A stretch of DNA of 64,000 nt, from contig JAQGEQ010000283.1 of NCBI GenBank assembly GCA_034620365.1, positions 496,001-560,000 on the forward strand, in the 5' to 3' direction. Shown in pieces: positions 23,549-33,540 of this stretch. The translations under genes were made by a program, and so were the position numbers. The stretch's first letter is position 1, and each line of letters starts with the position of its first letter. The notes beneath the pieces were generated by a model. The model had not been told where the DNA came from. It saw only the letters and a program-made list of their open reading frames with translations, and ran no database searches. The stretch comes from Pegea sp. RAD2-039 (Eukaryota; Chordata; Thaliacea; Salpida; Salpidae).

Positions 23549-24502
23549 GTAGCTCCAAAAAACCCAAGCAAACCAAGTTCTTCAAAACAAGCTTGCAATG
23601 GCAATTGCCAAGCTTGTAACGAAACTTGCTCTGGTAAAGATCTGGCAATAGATTGCATCAAATGCCTCTCTAGGTTTCACCTCACTTGTAGTGATGTGAA
23701 TAAAAAATTATATGATATATTTGAAAATAATAAAATGCAGCAAGTGGGATTTTGTTGGTCCTGCATTAAATGTAGATCTATGGACAAAACAACTACCTCG
23801 TCCAACACTAACAAAAGCCTATTGTCTGACATCAGCAACACCATATCCACTGAATTGACCAAATTAAAATCTGAAATCGGCAACGATGTTGCCAAAATCA
23901 ATGAAAAGATTTCTATCTTATCCAAATCTATGGATGAACTGGAAGCCTCCACAAAGAAGCCTCTCACATGGGCCTCAGTTGTTGGTAATTCTGGATCCGA
24001 AAAAAATACTAGCGTGGTGCAACTTCTTGCCAAGAAGGTTACTGACACGCACAAGAAACTTACTCTGGACCGGGAGGATAGAGAAAACAATGTCATCATC
24101 TTTGGTGTCCCTGAGACTGATAAAGACGATGACATCAAGACTTTTAATCAAATGTGCACTCAAGGCCTTGGTGCTGTGGACACTCCAAAAGTTTCAATGA
24201 CCAGACTCGGGGCAAAAAGATCAAATCATAAAAGACCGTTAAAAGTTTCCTTTCAGGAAAGATGGGACAAACGTAAGTTTCTTGCTAAGCTGTATAAACT
24301 TAAGCAGGACGAAAAATTCCAGGGCATCAGAGTAGCACATGATATGTGTGAAGATGATCGCGTAGAAAATAAGCGTCTTCTAAAAGAGGCGTACAGCCGA
24401 AATCAGAAAGAGCAACCAACTGATTTCAAATACAAAGTTCGAGGTCCACCATGGGCTTTACAGATTGTGAAGGTCTTTTCAAAAAACGGAAGTGCAAAAT
24501 AA
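23549..24502 (+). CDS. LINE ORF1 protein, 5'-truncated (PHD finger, coiled coil, RNA-binding-like region)
   Basis: The open frame spans 317 codons but has no ATG at its front; the first in-frame codon beyond the element border runs into ZnF flank. A PHD-type zinc finger lies at 23606-23764, with ligands in C4HC3 order: CX2C, CX2C, four residues to His, HX2C, then CWSC. A probable coiled coil follows (region ISTELTKLKSEIGNDVAKI). Next comes a segment beginning NNVIIFGVPETDKDDD, typical of LINE ORF1 RNA-binding domains, and a basic C-terminal region (RGPPWALQIV). PHD domains are documented in ORF1 of CR1-like elements. The role would be an RNA-binding partner of the element's RNA. Without a start codon this copy probably makes no protein by itself. 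Confidence 0.85.
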   Translation, partial: VAPKNPSKPSSSKQACNGNCQACNETCSGKDLAIDCIKCLSRFHLTCSDVNKKLYDIFENNKMQQVGFCWSCIKCRSMDKTTTSSNTNKSLLSDISNTISTELTKLKSEIGNDVAKINEKISILSKSMDELEASTKKPLTWASVVGNSGSEKNTSVVQLLAKKVTDTHKKLTLDREDRENNVIIFGVPETDKDDDIKTFNQMCTQGLGAVDTPKVSMTRLGAKRSNHKRPLKVSFQERWDKRKFLAKLYKLKQDEKFQGIRVAHDMCEDDRVENKRLLKEAYSRNQKEQPTDFKYKVRGPPWALQIVKVFSKNGSAK

Positions 24503-24645
24503 CCACTGGACCCACATCACCCTTATTCAACCTCTCTTCGCACAAAATTATTAATACTATGCTTCCAGCACAAGATAACAGTACACAGAAGACTACCACC
24601 AAATCTTACAAGTGTTAAAAAGACAATTTTTCTTTTATATTAGGT

Positions 24646-27498
24646 ATGTTTTTCAACGCACGGTCAATTGTCAACAAGATTTTCGAATTGAAAGCTCTTT
24701 TGCTTTCTCAAGATTTTACATTTGTTTTCATTACCGAAACTTGGTTGAAACCCTTTTATCCTGACTCCTTTCTGGATGACAGTGATCTTTTTCGTGCTTT
24801 GCGCTGTGATAGACTGTTTGATAGAGGCGGCGGTGTTTGTGTAATCTATAAAACATCACTGGCACCCATGATTTCAAGAATTAAGATAAATACCATTGAT
24901 TGCCCAGGATTTGAGATTATTGCTTTCAATTTTCATTACTCAAAGTCTAAGTTTTCCCGCTTTATATGTACCTACCTACCACCGTCTAAAGTTAACGATG
25001 AGGTTACTATTAAGGCCTTATTGAAGGTTCTGAAAAGCCTTGTTTGTCCTGAGATGTATATTCTCGGGGATTTTAATTTTAGTAGAATTGATTGGAATAA
25101 CCCAAATTTAGCATTCAATGGAAAAATGTTTAATTTGAATGGAGACAAAACTAATTTAGCTAATCTGAGTCATGTCTTTGTAAACTTCCTTGATGCCAAT
25201 AATCTATCTCAGATGGTTACTTTTCCAACCCAAGTTAGTGGTAATACTTTGGATCTTCTCATCACATCAAAACCTGATAACGTTATCTACGTTGATCAAA
25301 ATGAACCTTTTGCTCTGACATGCGATCACAACATGATTGAATTCAAGCTCCAACAAACTTTTTCTACGAACGTTAAAACTCCAAGCATACGGAACTTTTA
25401 TCGTGGAAATTATAACAGTATAAACAAGTTTTTATCAGGTGTTGACTGGATTTCTGTTTTCAACTCTACCGAAGACATCAATGATATCTACTCAAGGTTT
25501 ACTAACATTGTTAATGAGTCAATTAAAAAGTTCATACCTTTATATAGAGTCAACAAAAAACCACACTTGCCAAGATATTTAAGGAATTTACAGCATTTGA
25601 AAAACCTCTTATACAAACAAACTAAAGCAGATCCTTCCATCAAACCTCTATACAATGATCTTTGTCTAGTCTAGAAGAAATCAGTTTATAGCCTCTATTT
25701 AGGAAAAGAAAGTGCAATCTTATCTTCACCTAGCAAGAAAACGTTTTTTGGCTTCATTAATCACAGGCTTAAGGCGAGATCTCATCTACCTCCCTTGCTT
25801 GATAACGCCAATCAGCTGGTGATGGAACCAAAGAATAAAGCTGAATTGCTAAACAAACAATTTGAAAAGGTTTTTATAACCGATGATGGCAATACTCCTA
25901 CTATTTCCTACTCCAATATCCTTTCAAATATCTCTGAGATGGTAGATCTAGACATAACAGTTGATATAGTATCTAAGGCTATTTCTTCTCTAAAATCAAC
26001 AGTTTCCAACACCCCAGATCAAATCCCAGCTTTGTTTTTAAGAAAAAGTACTTCTTCTTTAGCGCTACCCTTATCGCTACTCTTTAACATGACTCTTAAG
26101 CGGGGAAGACTTCCACAAATTTGGAAGAATGCTATTATTACTCCAATTTATAAGAAGGGTCCTAGAAACACTGCACTTAACTACAGACCAGTTTCGCTGA
26201 CTTCGGTTATCTGCAGAACTCAAGAACACATCATTCACAACCATATAACTAGCCATTTGACGGAGCATCATCTAATATCTGATGCCCAGCATGGCTTTGT
26301 TAAGCAAAGATCTTCATTGACTCAACATCTCACTTTTTTCAATGAGCTTACAGCTCATTACGAAAGTAATACTCCATGTGACATCATATACCTTGATTTT
26401 GCTAAAGCGTTTGATTCTGTTCCACACAACAAGCTCATTACTGTATTGAAAAACATAAAAATCAGCAACTCTATCTTAAAATGGATTGAAGATTTCTTAT
26501 CAGGTAGAACCCAACGAACCCGTGTAGAAAGATCTTTATCTACTCCTAGTAAAGTCACCAGCGGCGTTCCTCAGGGTTCCGTTCTGGGTCCACTTCTCTT
26601 TTTGATTTTCATTGAAGACCTCATCAGAAGACTAATAACAGTAGACAATGTCAGTGTGTTTGTGTATGCAGATGACATCAAGCTATTATCTGGTTCTCAC
26701 TCAAAACTCCAAACTGCACTGAACATTGTAGAAAACTGGTCTGCGAATTGGCAACTTAAAATCCAGCCAACAAAGTCTGAAGTTATAACATTCTCCCGTA
26801 AGCCAGCGGCCAACTTCAGCAACCAATACTTCATCAATGGATCCATTCTTGAACGAGTATCCTCAGTCATAGACCTCGGCATTACTCTGACATCTGACTT
26901 CAAATGGCACAGTTATGTTTCCAGAATCTTTGGAAAATCTATCAAGCTTGTCCACCTCATCATAAAGACTTTTAATTCTAAAGATCCATGGTTTTTCGTC
27001 AACCTTTTCAAACTGTACATACGCCCTATTCTTGAATACAATATCAGTGCATGGATGCCATATCAAGTTGGTGATATCAGAAAAATCGAATCTGTTCAGG
27101 CAACATTTACGAGATTGGTTTGCAGGAAAGTTAATATCAAATACGAGAGTTATAACCATCGTCTCAGCTTCTTCAATCTAGATACTTTGGAAATCCGAAG
27201 AATCAAATACGACCTTATTCTGATATTTAAAATTATTCACAACCTAATTGATCTTCAGTTTGATGACTTTTTCTCCATTAGTCCCTCCCTCAAGTTATAT
27301 CAACTTAGAAGACATAAATTACATCTTAATAAGCCCACTCCACCAGCTACGTTAACCAGATTAAGTTTTTTCTCATACCGCACAATCAGTACATGGAACA
27401 ATCTGCCATCAGAGATTGTCATGTCAAAATCACTTATGCTGTTCAAGAAAAAGCTGAATTGTTATAATATCGCCAACATTGCCATTTCTAAACTGTGA
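24646..27498 (+). pseudogene. LINE ORF2: endonuclease and reverse transcriptase with one internal stop
   Basis: The single frame of about 950 codons is interrupted only by a TAG at 25672-25674; both halves are in the same frame. The N-terminal endonuclease has NARSI, ITETWL (near 24735), GGGVCVIYK, YILGDFNFSRIDW (near 25056) and CDHNMIEF. The RT follows with LNYRPVSLTS, IIYLDFAKAFDSVPH, SGVPQGSVLGPLL and the catalytic YADD at 26665-26676. The C-terminal region has YIRPILEYN and a short final domain (WNNLPSEIV). Length and motif order are those of Jockey/CR1-group ORF2. With one nonsense change it would be inactive in cis unless the stop is read through; decay is very recent. The start at 24646 is the first ATG before the endonuclease motif. 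Confidence 0.9.
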
Positions 27499-27581
27499 AT
27501 TTTTCTCTTTTACAATACTATGATTCTGTGCAATTCTTCGTTGTCATATGCTTTTTCGTTTACACGTCAAATAGATCTAAT

Positions 27582-27669
27582 TTGTGAGAATGTGTGTTAG
27601 CGAGAGGTGCTCTTTTTAGGCACCCTCCTTCACATTTATTGTAATAAATAAATAAATAAATAAATAAAT
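27582..27669 (+). other. LINE 3' recognition tail (hairpin plus AAAT repeats)
   Basis: GTGAGAATGTGTGTTAGCGA is followed by GGTGC-tctttttag-GCACC, a five-base-pair stem with a nine-base loop, then CCTCC and about six AAAT units. Matching tails occur at 3175, 20262, 20541, 30725 and 51853. In stringent-type LINE/SINE pairs this is the part recognised by the RT; that function is inferred here. Confidence 0.75.
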
Positions 27670-28356
27670 TTAGGATAGAGTTTTAATTTTATGATTTTTC
27701 AAAGGTCTTACAAAATAAGTTTAAATGATTAATAATTATAAGAAAATACTAGAGTTTAGAATGTAATGCGCAATGTACAAATAAATTAATAGCAAAGCAG
27801 TAAAATCATCAAAATAATAATCGACAATCTACAAAACCCAAACAGCAGAAGCTTCTAGAACTTTGATTCTGTCATCATAATTTGCGTGCAAACATTTTTA
27901 TGTTTCTAACATTGCTTTCAAAATTATAATTTCTACAAACTTTTTTGAAGATAAATCAATCACTTTTATAAATTAAGCATATATATACTTAAATATACTT
28001 AAACAGAATATGCTTGGTAACGTCAACTGTGTTGTATAACTTGCTCAAAGGGAGTGTTTCATTCACTTTTGCATCTTCTAGTTCATTGTAGGCTTAATGT
28101 GGATAAAATATTACAATTGGTGTTTCATGATCCTGAATTGTTTTCGATGTGTTGTAATATTTTCTAGCTTGCTTAATTTTATGAAAAATTGCTTTTCTTT
28201 ACTATTTTAAAGTTTTAAAAGTTTAAAAGGCTAAGAACATTTTGTTTTTATAAAGTTCATTCTAAATACTATTATGTATGTAAAACATGATAAATTTATG
28301 GTTTAGCCTTCTAGAAAACTTTTGTTTAAACGTGAATGGCTTACTGTTAGTATACA
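27670..28356 (+). repeat. 5' module of ZnF-6, distal part
   Basis: No gene lies here. It matches family 5' modules (for example 14220-14560 and 37460-37830), including AGCAGAAGCTTCTAGAACTT and a TATATATA near 27980. It lies only on the right side of the LINE; the left arm has no equivalent, so the palindrome spacer is the LINE plus this piece. Confidence 0.75.
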
Positions 28357-28525
28357 AATACAATTAGTATACAAACTATATCACATGAAATAAATTAATA
28401 AGGAATATAACTCTGTATGAAAATCTTTAAATTAACTATGTATTGTTTCATTAGTATTTTTTTAAATTTGTAAAAACGTTTTAATTATGAAAATTTTTAT
28501 TTAAATTTAGATTATTAAGTAAATA

Positions 28526-29300
28526 ATGAATTTTTTGAACGACAAAAAACTAAATCGAAAAAGGAAACTTTCATTGGATGATAGTAAGAACAGTTTTACA
28601 AAGAAAACTGCAGAAGAGACTAATTTGCGAAACCCTTCCAGCGGAGCTTATAGCAAGCATAAGAATCACGTTGATCAAACTAGTTTAAATAGTTTAAAAG
28701 GAGATACACAGAGTACAAGTTACACTTATGAAGATGTTAGTAAGGCTGCAAAAGCAGACCAAGAAAAAGAAACCACACTTGAAAATAACAATAAATCTTC
28801 TTTGTAAAACAAGAATGAATGCTTGGTTTGTAACAAACATTTTACATCCAAATCTAAGCTTGTCATCCACAGAAGAACTCATACTGGTGTGAAGCCATAT
28901 AAATGTCTTGACTGTGGAAAACGTTTTAGTAAAAAATCAATTCTTTTAACTCATCAAAAAATTCATACCGATAAAAAGTCATATAATTGTACTATTTGTG
29001 AGTAACAATTTAGTCAAAAATCTAGTCTTTCAACTCATGAAAAAACTCATAGTGATGAGAAGCAATCTGCTGGTATTGTTTGTGGAAAACAATTTAGTCA
29101 AAAATCTACTCTTTCAACTCTTGAAAAAACTCATACAGCTGAAAAGTCATATGAATGTTTTGTTTGTGGAAAAAAATTTAATGAAAATCTGACTTTTTAA
29201 CTCATGCAGAAAATCATGTCTATGAGTAGTCATATAAATCTAATTTTTGTGGAAGATCTTTTTTTTTAATTTCCAATCTTTTGACGCCATGAAAGATTCT
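28526..29300 (+). pseudogene. ZnF-6: B-type zinc-finger pseudogene (right arm)
   Basis: This is the mirror copy of ZnF-5. The leader ATG is at 28526 ([19 protein letters not shown]); its 93 codons differ from the left copy by one residue. It carries the shared TAA (28805-28807), plus two private lesions: a TAA at 29003-29005 in place of a lysine codon in the third finger, and a one-base loss near 29184 in the fifth finger. It is therefore more decayed than ZnF-5. A remnant finger extends to about 29300. Confidence 0.88.
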
Positions 29301-30339
29301 GCAAATGTGAGAGAATCTGTTAATCTGCAAATGTAAGATCCTTTGGAAACCCCGTAATATGATAGTTTTTATGATTATTTGGTTTTCATTCTCAAATTTT
29401 AAAGTTTGAAACTATCTATTTTGTTGCGTTATTGTAAACTCTTCTATTTTTTCGCTTATCTACGTAAATTTTATTTACTAAATAAATGCTATGCAAACTG
29501 ATGGTGGTTTTTATTCTTTGGTTAAAAATTCGTTAAAAATGTTTTAATGTTTAGATTTAAATTTAAGATTTAAACAGACCACATGTAGTCCATAATCTTC
29601 TACTGCTAAAGTGAAGAAATGTATTTCTAATAAGTTTGTTAATAAAAATCCTTAATAAGTTTGAATACTTATCAACTTTTTAACTAAACTAAGAAAACTT
29701 TACAAAAATAGCTTGGTCGATTACATTTAAGTAGAACCAAGAGATTTGATAAGCGCAAGTTTTTTTTTACATTTTTTTAATGTGTTTTCAAATCAGTATT
29801 CAAATAAATTTTTTTAAACAAGATAAAGAAATCAATTTCAAAGCTAAAAAGTTCTGGAAGTGCAATTCGAAAAATACTCTATGAAATATTTATGGAATAT
29901 CAAAACTTAAATTAGTAATTCAAATTTGAAGTAATTATTTTTGTTTAAATGATTTAAACCTAAATATACAAACTCAAATTGAAAACTTGATACTACGATG
30001 AAAGAATTTTTATAAATTACTATTTCGAATGGCGTCATCCTGGAGTCACTTTGGTTTTTTATTGGTATTAGTAACTTTACATATTTGTTTTTATTGTTTT
30101 TTATTTACAATTAGTTATATTTAACATTATTTGTTGTGCTTAGTATGACCATTGAAAGAATTTAACTTGTTTTTCTTGTTTCAAATTCTTTATTCTAAAA
30201 CAAATGTTATTTCATAAGATTATTCTACCTTTGGAACATATTCCTTATGGTTACTTCAGTGCTTTGCTTAAACAATTTAATTTTTTATCATTTGAGAAAA
30301 ATCAATTTCAGTTTACCTCATTGATAATCAATAAAGGAT
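29301..30339 (+). repeat. B-type 3' flank inside the right arm
   Basis: No gene is seen. The stretch mirrors 21590-22600 in the left arm. Parts recur at 31015-31200 (GAGATTTGATAAGCGCAAGT) and at 57620-58010, marking these as leftovers of further B-type copies. Confidence 0.7.
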
Positions 30340-30415
30340 AACTTTATTCTCTGGTTCCATCACAAGTTGGTTACTGTTATCAAGCAAGGTAGGTATTTTC
30401 GACCTCGCCTTAATC
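30340..30415 (-). mobile_element. short LINE ORF2 fragment, right arm
   Basis: The minus strand repeats the LINE segment CTTGATAACAGTAACCAACT followed by the GATGGAACCAGAGAATAAAG block. It is the partner of 21485-21562. Confidence 0.65.
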
Positions 30416-30724
30416 TTTTAACTAGCAATTGTATTACATGACATGTTTTAAAAACCATTTTAAACATTGTTGATAGACCAAAAAGTAAAAGTTTTTAAAT
30501 AATCATCTACTTTAAACCAAGAGATGGTTTATACTTTGTTAATAGCATAAGGTAGAACCTGGTAACATATATTTTTAGCTAAATGAATGTAAACTGAAAA
30601 GTTGATTACTAGTTGATTGAGGTTTGTAAGTATTTTAACTAAGTCATGTTTCTATCGAGTGTTATCGAAATAATAAGTGTTACATCTTTTACTTTCTATT
30701 TTTTTTGACTAAATATATGTTATA

Positions 30725-30790
30725 TGTGAGAATGTGTGTTATCGAGGTGCTCCCTTCAGGCACCCTCCTTCACATTTATTGTAATAAATG
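30725..30790 (+). mobile_element. SINE/LINE 3' tail copy, right arm
   Basis: GTGAGAATGTGTGTTATCGA is followed by GGTGC-tcccttcag-GCACC, CCTCCTTCACATTTATTG and TAATAAATG. It is better preserved than its inverted partner at 20541-20640. Upstream sequence (tgttacatcttttactttct) differs from the LINE 3'UTR. Confidence 0.7.
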
Positions 30791-30895
30791 AAATGAAAAA
30801 ATGTTGAAACAAATTTAAGCTTTTCTTAGAATTAAATTAAGTGATGATTACTTTAGCAAGGTTCGGCATCTTAACAGCATTTATATACATGAGAA

Positions 30896-30978
30896 AGTTC
30901 CTGGTTGGTGGCGAAGCGGTTACTACACCTACCTTCTAGCTAGGAAGTACCGAGTTCGACCCCAGGTAATATTGGATA
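30896..30978 (+). mobile_element. SINE head only (tRNA-like A and B boxes)
   Basis: TGGTGGCGAAGCGGTTACTA (A-box region) and GAGTTCGACCCC (B box) are separated as in 20262-20433. The body and tail are missing: the sequence departs just after the B box, exactly where palindrome homology ends. Confidence 0.75.
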
Positions 30979-31014
30979 TTAGTAGGATATTTTAAAAGGA
31001 TAAGTAAGAAAACG

Positions 31015-31639
31015 TCACAAAAATAGCTTGGTCGACTACTTTTTGGTAAAACCAAGAGATTTGATAAGCGCAAGTTTTTCAAATCATTTTTCAAAAACTT
31101 TTATAAAAATAATAAAGAATTTAATTTCAAAAGAAAAATGACAGGAAATTCTGGAGGTGCTTTTCGAAAAAGACTTTAGAATTTCAAAACTTAAATGACT
31201 ATTCTAAAATATATTTTATATATATTTTGGTAATATAAGTTTTGTTCATTGTTTTCTTTAAATTATTTTTATCAATTTATTTTTAGATTTTGCTTTCTTA
31301 GTAGTTGTTATTATTAGTTGTTGATAGAATGAAATTTTAAAAAGCTTTTATTTTTAAAGATGACGTCATCACTTCCTCTCAAAACAACAAAAGCCTCGGG
31401 GCAATGAGTTAGGTTTTATCACAACCGAATATTAGCTCAAAATTTAGTTTTATTCATTTTTCTATCAGAAGAATAAAGATGAAGAAACCTGTTTTAATAG
31501 AAAAAATTAATTGCAGAAACCAGAGAACAATTTAATTGAGGGGACTTCATATAACATTTTATCCTGAAATTTTGATTCAGTTTCTTATATTTAAATGTAT
31601 ATAAAGTCCTTCATTAATCATTACAATCCTTTACGATCC
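31015..31639. repeat. B-type flank fragment, then unassigned DNA
   Basis: Positions 31015-31200 repeat the B-type 3' flank (GAGATTTGATAAGCGCAAGT; GGAAATTCTGGAGGTG). Positions 31200-31640 hold nothing I can assign, apart from a 12-base palindrome GATGACGTCATC at 31359-31370, a CRE-like site by sequence only. Confidence 0.5.
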
Positions 31640-33540
31640 TGAGTTTTGATTTGATTTTTTTAATTAACTCTAAACTCATTTTTATGGAATCCATCGATTC
31701 TCTAACAGCCAGATAACCACAAATATTAAACTGAATTCATGATGAAAAAAATGAAAGCTTTATTGATATAATTACTTATGTCTTACAAAACGGTCGCTAT
31801 AGATTAGAAGAATGTTTTATTGGTAAACAATAAAAAAAATTATTAGATTTAAAGAAAATGTATTCATATTATTTTCAACAGCATTCATGGAAGCAGAAAA
31901 ATGAAATTTAATCATTTTATTGAAACAGAAAATTTTGTGGCTTCTGTTAATAGTTTCTAATCTTATTAATCATACAAACGAATTTAAAAAAGCTGTAACA
32001 TTAATTGAAAATTTTTGAAACAGCAATGAGTTTTCCAAATGGTGTTGGAATAATTTCAATTTATTGATTTTTGGCAGATAGCATAATAATAATAAGAATT
32101 TATATAATTAACAATCTAAAAGCTGCTAAATTAATATTCCAAAGTTTAAATAAATTCTTCTCATTGTTGAAAAATTTGCCTAATTTCTTAAAAATTGAAA
32201 TTACTTTGTCTAATAAAGAATGTTTCTTTAAAGTAATTACATTCATTTAATTGCATTCAAGTTAAATTGAAAAAAACTTGTATTGTATATTTTACTCATA
32301 AATTGCAGCTCGATTGATTGAAAAAATTCTTATCAATATGAAAATATTTCAAAAATAAATAAGAAAAATTTTACATTCCAAAATATTTTCTGCATGTTCT
32401 CATAATGAATACATTAAAGTGATTTTAAACTGAATTCTTTTATTTAAACTTATAGCTTATAAGATAAAAATATTTTGATTTCTTTATTTATACTTAAAGA
32501 CAATTCTCTGTTACTAAAATTTGAAGCTTGAACTAGTTTCATAAAATCATTACAAAAAAATTGTGTTTGAAAACGTTATGTGTGACGTAATCAAAAAAAT
32601 ATTATTTTCCAAAATATTCAAATAATGCGAAGTATAAATCACTACTAGTATATAATTATATAAATAATAAGTAAGTATATAATTTTATATAATAACTATA
32701 AAACTAAATTTAATCAACTGTTTTCCTAAAATACTTAAATAAGTTTAGAATAAAATCAAAAAATATTGTCAAATAAAATTAGATTTTAATATTTATTTTT
32801 CAGCCACAACATGTCGCTGTAATAATTTTATTTTCATATTTTGTAAAATTGTAAATTTCTCCTTAGATCTGTTTGATAAATAGTCTAAGACTTTGAACTT
32901 GAAAGACTTTATTTTTTAATATTTGTAAAAGTTTTGTTCAAACTAATACAAATATCTTTATATAAAAAATATGTTTAGTTTTAACGAATTACTTGAAAAA
33001 TTTAAACTCAAAAGTATTTTGCACCTAGAAATAAGATACAGTCTTCTAAAAGATTGATGTCAGAGAAATAAAGTTTGTCTAACAGTTTTTAATAAATCAA
33101 ACTTATTGAGAAAAAGAAAAGTTTGAAAAAGTACTTTCCTCCTGACAAATACTAGATCGAAAGAAATTAATACAACAAAGAACTATTTTTTAGTTCAACA
33201 AATTGCTCAGCTAGTTGTCCACCACACTAGCAATATTTTGAAATCGACAATCTGTCGATAAACTTTATAAAAAATTGAATTTCTGAAAATATATTATTTT
33301 CAACTCTTGTTGTTAATAAAACCTTTAAATTTGAATATAATAATCGTAATATTGGTAGACTACTACTAGTATATTTGTAATAAATTTATTATTTCACTTA
33401 GTTATTTTATAAAAGTTTTTTTCTTTCTAGTCTTCGATAAACTTTTTGTAGAAAATTAATTTAATTAAGTAAAAAAAGTAATTTAAAATTGTTCTAAAAG
33501 GAAAACATTTTGTAAGAATTCTAAACAAACCAACCTTATA
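31640..33540 (+). repeat. direct repeat D, copy 1
   Basis: This matches 58110-60140 in the same orientation over about 1.9 kb (shared GGAATCCATCGATTCTCTAA, CACAACATGTCGCTGTAATA). The second copy has about 140 extra bases near 59230-59375. A 310-base piece also occurs at 42989-43300. No coding potential beyond chance frames was seen. Confidence 0.8.

Larger units (their letters stand above)
23548..27669 (+). mobile_element. CR1/L2-like non-LTR retrotransposon (LINE), nearly complete
   Basis: The element spans 4.1 kb: a partial ORF1 (23549-24502), a 143-base spacer, ORF2 (24646-27498), a short 3'UTR with a hairpin, and a tail of about six AAAT repeats (27644-27669). A PHD finger in ORF1, an apurinic-type endonuclease plus RT in ORF2, and a short-repeat tail instead of poly(A) fit the CR1/L2/Rex assemblage. 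It is less AT-rich than its surroundings. The 5' end coincides with the end of palindrome homology and lacks an ORF1 start codon, so it is slightly 5'-truncated. No clear target-site duplication was found. Sequence downstream (27670 on) is a ZnF 5' module. Confidence 0.92.
28357..30980. repeat. right arm of palindrome
   Basis: This is the inverted partner of 20350-23547. It contains ZnF-6, the B-type 3' flank, a LINE fragment (30340-30415), a SINE/LINE tail (30725-30790) and a SINE head. Homology ends inside the SINE just after its B box, near 30978. Beyond that the left arm continues into the SINE tail but this side does not. Confidence 0.85.

Noticed and set aside
24646..27498. A working autonomous LINE
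   Set aside because: The in-frame TAG at 25672-25674 and the missing ORF1 start argue against activity of this particular copy.
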